A model generated the notes under the pieces. That model did no database searches. It saw only the letters and a list, made by a program, of their open reading frames with translations, and had not been told where the DNA came from. A program made the translations under genes and the position numbers. A DNA stretch of 64,000 bases from Clostridia bacterium UC5.1-2E3 (GTDB taxonomy: Bacteria > Bacillota > Clostridia > Lachnospirales > Lachnospiraceae): NCBI GenBank assembly GCA_001304875.1, contig BBZO01000007.1:58604-122603 (forward strand), in the 5' to 3' direction. Of the stretch, positions 58,169 through 64,000 are shown in pieces. Numbering within the stretch: the stretch's first letter is position 1; each line of letters begins with the position of its first letter.

Positions 58169-59565
58169 TTATGCCGCCTTTTTCCTTCTTGTAAAAATGT
58201 TGACAATAAACATCGCCGCAAAAATAACAAGAGATACAAGCGCACACCAGACAAATGCAGATGCCGTACCAACGGTAGCGGCACGGCCAATCGCAATCGC
58301 CAAGATTGGAGTAACAACCAGGGATCCCAGCGTATACCCCACACTGTAATCCGAGAGCGCATCCGATTTCAGATCCGGATCCGCCATCTTAATCAGCAAC
58401 ATACCGGTGACATAGACACCGAGATTTGCCCCGAGAATCCCCAGACTTTTTTCAAACCAGTTATTGCAGAGCATTTTTTTGCAAATAAACCAGTTAAGAA
58501 CAGGTACAAGTATCAGTCCGGCAACAATAACAGCAACCAATACAACCCAGTACGTCAGCACTACGCTCAGCGAAATGCTCATAATCGCCGCTGTAATCAT
58601 ATAATCCGAAAGCAGTCCCGTCACTTTATTTTTCACTGCGTCGTCAAACAGATAGTCCAGTTTCAGAAAACTGATTGCACTCCATAAAATTAACATTACA
58701 ATCATTCCATACAGCCAAGTCGGAATGGAGCTGAATAGAGAAATTCCCGTCATTTTGCAGAGTGTGCTGAATGGATAAGCCAAAAATGTGGCGATCAGCA
58801 ACAGTCCCAGATGCAATGTAAGAGTCTCTATGCTGTTAGAAACAGTGGTCTGCGGCCCCATGGAAGGACGTTCCATTCCTTTTTCATAAAATCCGGTTCG
58901 CATTTCCAGCGGAGTTTCAGCAGCGGATTTGATCTGCGTGGTATAACCATGTCTGGCCGCATAATTGATGAGAGCCGTGCCAATGAGAATACCTCCGATC
59001 ACACCAACAGTGGCAGTCGTCATTCCTCCCCCCAGAGCAGCTTCCCAGTTTGGATTACCCAGCTCCTCAAACGAACTTCCAATGGATGCAGCTGTCCCAT
59101 GTCCGCCTGCAAATCCCGCCCCCATCTCAAGCCCCATACCATCAAATGTGTTTCTCCGAACGCCTTGCACACCAACGTTACGCCGCATCCAACCGCCAGC
59201 TGCAAAATGAGAAAGCCGGCAGTCAGAAAGGAAAGCACCAGCACATCATTGCTTTTACTCAAAGCATCCGAGCTTTTGGACTTCCCCTTAAAAAGCTTAA
59301 GCCCCATAGGCGTAGCGGCCAGCACAGGAATAATCAATAGGTTTGGCAAAGCTGATGCGACTGTCATCGTATCCTCACTGAATCTTAAAATATTTAATGC
59401 ATTCGGTCCAAGAATCAATCCAATGAATCCGCCAATCACGCAGGATGGCAGATACAAATTCTGAAAAAACGGTATTTTCGCTCGAAGTAAGGCCCCCAGG
59501 ATCAGCAAAATGCTGATAATACCCAATGATTGAAATGCAGCAGTCAACGCATTTGAAATTGTCAT
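58169..59565 (-). CDS. gltS: Sodium/glutamate symporter (GltS family), one frameshift
   Basis: About 465 residues with 10-12 membrane segments. Pattern of GltS (ESS family): YLPSCVIGGFIGLILGP near residue 40, GAGFAGGHGTAASIG in the middle with the family GGHGTA re-entrant motif, and AALGGGMTTATVGVIGGIL. The frame shifts near 59110-59160. ATG 59565 follows GGAGG; the longer frame begins with TTG 59571. Cytoplasmic-membrane uptake of glutamate or a related dicarboxylic amino acid. Divergent from the IclR gene; the promoter overlaps operator-like sequences. Confidence 0.88.
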
Positions 59566-59575
59566 AATCAAACCT

Positions 59576-59620
59576 CCTCCATTGTTTTATAATATAAAAT
59601 TCCATTTTCCAATTTGCAAT
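59576..59620 (-). promoter_or_regulatory. gltS promoter with IclR operator candidates
   Basis: On the minus strand -35 TTGCAA, 17 bp, -10 TATATT. The -10 lies in a perfect palindrome TTTTATAATATAAAA (59585-59599); the -35 overlaps TTTTCCAATTTGCA (59605-59618). Both elements recur upstream of the M20 peptidase (60684-60698 and 60767-60780). Confidence 0.55.
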
Positions 59621-59779
59621 TTTACATTAACAGAAAACGTGAACAAAGTCAATAATCGCTGTGTGAATTCTGTAAAAACCCAAAATAGTGCAGATCTTTC
59701 TTGCAATATCACGATTTCTACTGTATGATTTATCTAGCGCAAAAGGCATCATAAATTCTTCCGCGCCAGAAAGGACATT

Positions 59780-60610
59780 ATGGCTAAATCTGTAAAAAAG
59801 ACATCCGATAATCACGTAAAGACAATACAGTCTGTAGACCGGGCGCTTGACATTCTGGAATGCCTCTGCCTTAAAAACAGCTATAAACTGGGAGACCTGG
59901 CAGAAGCCTGCAGTTTAAATAAAACTACAGCATTCCACATTTTAAAAACATTTGAAGCCAGGGGATATGTAGAAAAAAGCTATGACACACAGGTTTATAA
60001 GCTGGGGTGGAAAGGTTTTGAGCTTTTTGCCGGTCTTTATCAGAACATTGATGTAAAACCAATCATAATTCCTTATATGGAACGGCTCAGGGACTTAACT
60101 GACGAGACAGTCACGCTGAACTACTTTGCCAAAATCGATAATTATTACACCAGTATAAATTTTATTCAGCTTGAATCTTCTCAATCGCTGAAATATTCGT
60201 CAAAAATCGGAGAACATTCCCCGATTCACTGCACGGCCGCAGGAAAGGTCCGTTTTCTCGGATATTCCAAATCGATGCTTGAAGAACAGCTCCAGAATAC
60301 CCCTTTCGATCCGTATACCGAACACACTGTTACCGATCCGGAAGCATTCCTGGCTCAGCTTGATGAGGTTCGCCAAAACGGTTATTGCATTGAAAAGGAG
60401 GAATATCTCCCGGGAATCTGCTCCGTAGCCGTCCCTATGTTCAAATACACCGGTCGCGTAATATATGCCTTGTCAGTCAATGTTCCCTCTCTGCGGGCCA
60501 GCGATGACCGGCTGAAAGAGATCGCGGCAATCATGATGGAAGTTTTAAGCAGCGCCACGACCTGCCCGGATTTTCTCTTTAAAGGCGCTCCCATCCCCAA
60601 ACCATATTAA
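59780..60610 (+). CDS. IclR-family transcriptional regulator
   Basis: Intact, 276 residues. N-terminal winged helix (VKTIQSVDRALDILECLCL, DLAEACSLNKTTAFHILKTFEARGYV) and C-terminal effector domain (IGEHSPIHCTAAGKVRFL, GYCIEKEEYLPGICSVAVPMF) with the IclR signature near residue 200. Located between divergent gltS and the same-strand M20 peptidase gene; identical sequence elements in front of both suggest it controls both. Probably responds to the transported amino acid or its acylated form. Confidence 0.92.
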   Translation: MAKSVKKTSDNHVKTIQSVDRALDILECLCLKNSYKLGDLAEACSLNKTTAFHILKTFEARGYVEKSYDTQVYKLGWKGFELFAGLYQNIDVKPIIIPYMERLRDLTDETVTLNYFAKIDNYYTSINFIQLESSQSLKYSSKIGEHSPIHCTAAGKVRFLGYSKSMLEEQLQNTPFDPYTEHTVTDPEAFLAQLDEVRQNGYCIEKEEYLPGICSVAVPMFKYTGRVIYALSVNVPSLRASDDRLKEIAAIMMEVLSSATTCPDFLFKGAPIPKPY

Positions 60611-60683
60611 CAGGCATACCTTTCCCTGTTTGGATTTATTACAGACATTGTTCCAGACAGGGGATATTTATATCTTAAGTGTA

Positions 60684-60780
60684 TTTTATAATATAAAATT
60701 ATATTTCTTAATATAAAATTTTTATTGACAAACGGATCCCATTATGTTAAATAAAAATTAAACCTGTTTTCCAATTTGCA
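60684..60780 (+). promoter_or_regulatory. Promoter and operator region of the M20 peptidase gene
   Basis: -35 TTGACA (60725-60730, perfect), 17 bp, -10 TAAATA (60748-60753). The palindrome TTTTATAATATAAAA (60684-60698) lies upstream, and TTTTCCAATTTGCA (60767-60780) lies just downstream of the expected start of transcription. Both are exact copies of elements before gltS. Confidence 0.6.
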
Positions 60781-60821
60781 TTTGAACTCAGACACTCGCA
60801 CTGAACGAAAGGAGAACTTCC

Positions 60822-62033
60822 ATGATCACTCCCGAACAAATCATTCAAACCGTTGAGGATCATAAAGAAGAAGCGATTTCCTGCTTACAGGAGATCGTCC
60901 AGACTCCCAGCCCCACTGGCAATGAGCTGGCTGTGAGCAGAGTTTTTAAAAAATGGATGGAGCGCTGCGGTCTTACCGTCAAAGAATATTCCGCCGAAAA
61001 AGGCCGCCCAAACCTTATTGCGGAATGGAACGGATCCCAGCCAGGAAAACGATTTATTTTTAATGGCCATATGGATGTGTTTCCACCCTCCGCCGGAAAC
61101 GACGGCTGGTACGGCCCATGGTCTGGAAAAATAGTTGACGGGTATATCTACGGACGCGGAACGGTTGATATGAAAGGCGGAGACTGCGCTGCACTGATGG
61201 CAGTCCGCTCCTCAGAAAACTGAATTTCGATCCCAAAGGAAGCGTCGTTCTCAGCTACATGGTAGACGAAGAAAATGGCGGCTGGAAGGGGGTTAAATAT
61301 TTAATCGAAAAGGGATTGTTAAATGGCGATTTCGGAATCTGCATGGAACCCACAAACGGCCGTATTTTGAACCGGCATCGCGGAATCCTGCGCATGCAGT
61401 TTACATACCGTGCAGACCCCCACCATGCCAGCACGCCACATCCCCGCAAGGATGCCCTTCAAAAAGCAATTACTGCAATCAACCAGCTATATCTTCTGAA
61501 TGATCATTTGTGTGACCGGACAGATGAATACGGCGCCGCCACCCGCTGTCTGTCTGTCACTGTACTCCATGCCGGCAACACGCCCAACGTCCAGCCCGGA
61601 TTAGCGGAATTCATCATAGATCGGCGTGTTGATATGGATGAAAGCTTTGATGCCGTAAAGCAGGAAATTCTGGATGTTTTCGAAACACTTAAGTTTCAGA
61701 ATCCAGAATTTGAGTATGAGTATAAAATTCTTTCCGACCGGCCTTTGCTGGATATTCCGGACGACAATACATTTATCCAGACCGCCGCACGTTCCTACGA
61801 AAAATTATGAAAAACCGGCAAAACTCTATACACGCGCCGGCGGCTCTGATGCAGCCTCCCTGTTCCAGGCTTACGGCTTACCGATCCCCAACCTGGGAGC
61901 GGCTCCCGACTTTGATGAACATGGACAGGGCGATCCCTTCGGGAGCGGTACCCCGAATGAGCGCCTGTTTCTTCAGGATTACTTGGACTCTATCAAATAT
62001 TATATGATGATTGTCGTAGATGCCTTGTCTTGA
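60822..62033 (+). CDS. M20-family amidohydrolase (ArgE/DapE/CPG2 type), two frameshifts
   Basis: About 404 residues; ATG behind AAAGGAG. Metal motifs of M20 enzymes: FNGHMDVFPP near residue 80, RGTVDMKGGDCAA near 112, DEENGG after the frame change near 61210, and GGSDAASLFQ after another near 61805. The dimerisation-domain region DPHHASTPHPRKDA is typical. It removes an acyl group or cleaves a peptide-like bond in the cytoplasm. With GltS and a ureohydrolase under a common IclR regulator, it may release glutamate or a similar amino acid from an N-acyl form; this is inference. Confidence 0.87.
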
Positions 62034-62100
62034 TCTTTCAGACACCATATGGGTCTACTGCCATAGAACAATGTAAAAGTCAATCGGTATTCGATAATGA

Positions 62101-62127
62101 AGGGGCTGCCACAAAATGGCAGCCCCT
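62101..62127. terminator. Bidirectional hairpin between convergent genes
   Basis: Perfect 11-bp stem AGGGGCTGCCA / TGGCAGCCCCT (62101-62111, 62117-62127) with a 5-base loop, between the ends of the M20 gene (62033) and the sugar transferase (62136). No long T tract on either side. Confidence 0.65.
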
Positions 62128-62135
62128 CTCCTCCC

Positions 62136-63469
62136 CTACTCCTTAACCCCTTCCGTACTCTCCTTTAAGAACATCACCTTCGGAGTCATCAAGATAAGTT
62201 TCAAATCCAGAAAGATCGAATAATTCCTAATATAAGTCAAATCTAATTTTAATTTATCATATGCCGTGGTGTTATACTTGCCGTACACCTGCGCATAGCC
62301 GGTCAGACCGGCCTTTACTTTCAAACGGTAGACAAATTCCGGGATCTCCTCAACGATCTCGGCCATCAGCTCCGGCCGCTCGGGGCGGGGCCCCACCATG
62401 GACATATCACCTTTCAAAATATTCCACAGCTGCGGAAGCTCGTCCAGTCGCAGCCTGCGAAGAATCTTTCCGACCGGCAGAATCCGATCGTCCTCGTCTC
62501 TGGCCAGAACCGCTCTGCCTCCTTTTTCGGCATCCTGTATCATGGTTCGGAATTTGTAAATCTTAAATTCTTTTCCACCTTGTGTCAAACGTTTCTGCTT
62601 ATAGAAAACAGGGCCGCGATCTGTGCATTTAATCGAAATCGCAATCAGCAGAAACAACGGGCTGGTTATCAAAAGTCCCACTGCTGAAATTGCGATATCC
62701 AGAAGCCGCTTCACAATCTTCTGCTCGATCTGCAGCCCGTCATTTTTCGAGAGAAGAAGCGGCGAATCAAACAGATTCATTTCGCCCGAACTTCTTATTA
62801 ATATATCGGATATCTTCGGCGCAGAATACGTGCGGATGGAACGGTTGTAACATTCCTTTATCAGCCGATTCCGCTCATGGGACGGGATATCGTCAATAAT
62901 CACCGCGTCATATTTATCGATTTCCTTAAAAAGCCGCTCCATCCCGCACCGGTAATCCAGATTTCTGCAGATCTGATACTTGTCCTCGCGGGAGTTGATC
63001 TTATCTCTGAGATAGCTGGTGGATCGGTTTCCATGCACATAGAGCATCGCCGCGGCGGGAAAATACGGCCGTAGATCCACTGAAAAACAAACGTCCACGC
63101 CACAATAACCACAACGTCCAGCAGCGTGACCACCAGGATCATCAGAACATTATGAAATTTTTTATCAATCAGGGCAATCTGAATATACGTGACGATATTG
63201 ACAAATACTACGGACAATATCTGAGAATATATCAAATTTCCTTTTTTAAGAAAGCCGATCTTCAAACCGCCGTATGTTTTTAAGAAAAACAGAAGCAATA
63301 CACCATACAGGACGATGATCAGCCAGTTTCCCCTGCGCCAGAACGGATTCTTAAGCAAGGGATTATAATATCCATACCACACGTATGCATAAATGGCGAT
63401 CTCCAAAAACACGATCACCATGGCAAAACCGAATTTTATGATTCGCTTGTATTGTTCAAATTTTTTCAC
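62136..63469 (-). CDS. Polyprenyl-phosphate sugar-1-phosphate transferase (priming glycosyltransferase, WcaJ/CpsE type), one frameshift
   Basis: About 445 residues. The N-terminal part has four or five transmembrane segments (FGFAMVIVFLEIAIYAYVW, LIIVLYGVLLLFF, VVVIVAWTFVFQWIYG). The frame changes near 63050-63065. The C-terminal bacterial sugar transferase domain has KRLLDIAISAVGLL, KFRTMIQDAEKGG, LRRLRLDELPQLWNIL and DMSMVGPRPERPE, and the closing LKVKAGLTGYAQVYGKYN. It puts the first sugar phosphate on undecaprenyl phosphate and so could start the repeat units built by the operons upstream. It stands alone on the minus strand. Confidence 0.92.
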
Positions 63470-63600
63470 ACTGTATCTTCCCTATCATAACGTCCAATTA
63501 AACTTTACTTAGTATAGCATTTTAGCACGTTTGCCGCAATGCTCTAGTAGACGAAAACATTTGGAATTTGTTTAATATTTTATAAATTTTAACAAAAAGT

Positions 63601-63647
63601 GGAGCTGCTGTTCCGGCAGATGGTTCATCCGCTTTTGCAGCAGCTCC
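63601..63647 (-). terminator. Rho-independent terminator for the 63658-63993 ORF
   Basis: Perfect 10-bp stem GGAGCTGCTG / CAGCAGCTCC (63601-63610, 63638-63647); on the minus strand it is followed by ACTTTTTGTTAAAA. Confidence 0.75.
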
Positions 63648-63657
63648 GAAAGCTATG

Positions 63658-63993
63658 TTATAACGTCAACCCCTTGATATTCTCCTCGGTGAGTTTCGTG
63701 TAGTACGTGATCTTCTCCATCGGTTCATTGTTCAGAGCCATCAGCCGTGCAATCCGGCATCGCTCTCTCCACACCCCGATGGAAATGCCATCTTCACGCC
63801 CATTCTTCCTCTCCTGGCGACATTTCTCGAGTACCTCTGGATCGTAACATGGTGTCTTCGTGCAGTCATTGTTCATTCCTTTTCTGGAGCTCTCTTTTCT
63901 TGCGAAGATACTCACCCTCTTTCCTTTATTTTGTATGTATATTATACCACTTTTTTCCAGAAAATGACATTGCTTTTCTTTGGGATTTTTCAC
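63658..63993 (-). CDS. Small hypothetical protein resembling the tail of Rpn/PD-(D/E)XK transposase-nuclease proteins
   Basis: Up to 111 residues; ATG 63876 (72 residues) is equally possible. The sequence CRQERKNGREDGISIGVWRERCRIARLMALNN then MEKITYYTKLTEENIKGL looks like the charged GxxxGxxxG plus helix-turn-helix-like tail found at the C-terminus of Rpn-type nucleases, but the nuclease domain itself is absent. Either a stand-alone small protein or a remnant. It precedes the sugar transferase on the same strand and is closed by its own terminator. Confidence 0.5.
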   Translation of the reverse strand: MKNPKEKQCHFLEKSGIIYIQNKGKRVSIFARKESSRKGMNNDCTKTPCYDPEVLEKCRQERKNGREDGISIGVWRERCRIARLMALNNEPMEKITYYTKLTEENIKGLTL

Positions 63994-64000
63994 TTCCGAT

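Noticed and set aside
317..62033. Reading the frameshifted genes as true pseudogenes
   Set aside because: Breaks are mostly at homopolymers, affect unrelated genes alike, and the continuing frames are conserved to the end. Sequencing error is the simpler explanation for most, though some could be real.
63658..63993. Complete Rpn-type nuclease/transposase
   Set aside because: Only the tail-like C-terminal segment is present; there is no PD-(D/E)XK nuclease core.
1..64000. tRNA, rRNA, CRISPR arrays, insertion sequences
   Set aside because: I saw no tRNA-like cloverleaf, rRNA-like stretch, regularly spaced repeats, or transposase with terminal inverted repeats in the window.

Overview
The window looks like a capsule / cell-wall polysaccharide mega-locus from a Gram-positive anaerobe of the Clostridia, most likely a Lachnospiraceae-type gut bacterium (inference: AGGAGG-type ribosome binding sites, TTG starts, TagF/TarI/LicD-rich content, YkvI, GltS and short-tailed TagGH exporters; no rRNA or tRNA is present to confirm). 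Base composition is mosaic: about 5.8-9.0 kb and 30.5-56.8 kb are visibly AT-rich, while 9.2-14.9 kb and the left operon are much more GC-rich. A large share of the genes carry one or more single-base frameshifts, usually at A/T/G runs, with the protein continuing in another frame. This looks more like uncorrected sequencing indels than decay, so I annotate these as whole genes and give the break positions.

Layout. (1) 1-9000, plus strand: a polymer cluster with the end of a TagF-type transferase, an ABC exporter pair, LicD, a TarI-type cytidylyltransferase, a GatZ/KbaZ-like protein, a GatD-like dehydrogenase, another TagF-like protein and a HAD protein, closed by a strong terminator. (2) 9220-14883: a catabolic-looking minus-strand set (alpha/beta hydrolase, IlvD/Edd dehydratase, carbon-nitrogen hydrolase, YkvI transporter) with a divergent LysR regulator. 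(3) 15834-29582, minus strand: a tightly packed operon of about 13 genes (TarI-type, SDR, exporter pair, TagF, LicC/PntC-type cytidylyltransferase, class V aminotransferase, FkbH, acyl carrier protein, VOC epimerase-like, double LicD, GNAT, TagF). (4) 29624-30524: a small cassette holding a FimB/FimE-sized tyrosine recombinase between perfect 18-bp inverted repeats. (5) 30563-44909, plus strand: the opposing operon (three GT2 enzymes, FdtA, FdtB, FkbH, ACP, GNAT-VOC fusion, CgeB-like GT, TagF-like, TarI-type, SDR, acyltransferase, exporter pair). (6) 45148-56819: a small HTH gene, an N-terminally short AlbA-type regulator, then another plus-strand export/polymer cluster (TagF, Stealth phosphotransferase, exporter pair, GT2s, NeuA-like, MptE-like). 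(7) 57196-62033: ureohydrolase, GltS, IclR and an M20 peptidase with shared operator-like sites. (8) 62136-63469: the priming polyprenyl-phosphate sugar transferase; 63658-63993: a small tail-like ORF.

How it works together (inference). The recombinase cassette sits exactly between two divergent polysaccharide operons. It contains an outward promoter (TTGAAT-N17-TATTCT) that points left in this assembly, and the first gene of each operon begins about 50 bp beyond its repeat. Inversion should therefore swap which operon is transcribed: an ON/OFF or either/or surface-polymer switch. Both operons encode the same unusual acyl-donor set: FkbH (expected to make glyceryl-ACP), an ACP, a methylmalonyl-CoA-epimerase-like VOC domain and a GNAT. 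In the right operon these directly follow FdtA/FdtB aminosugar genes, suggesting that an epimerised glyceryl (or similar hydroxyacyl) group is put on a 3-amino-3,6-dideoxyhexose. I consider the switch and this acyl-ACP module the two most interesting systems here.
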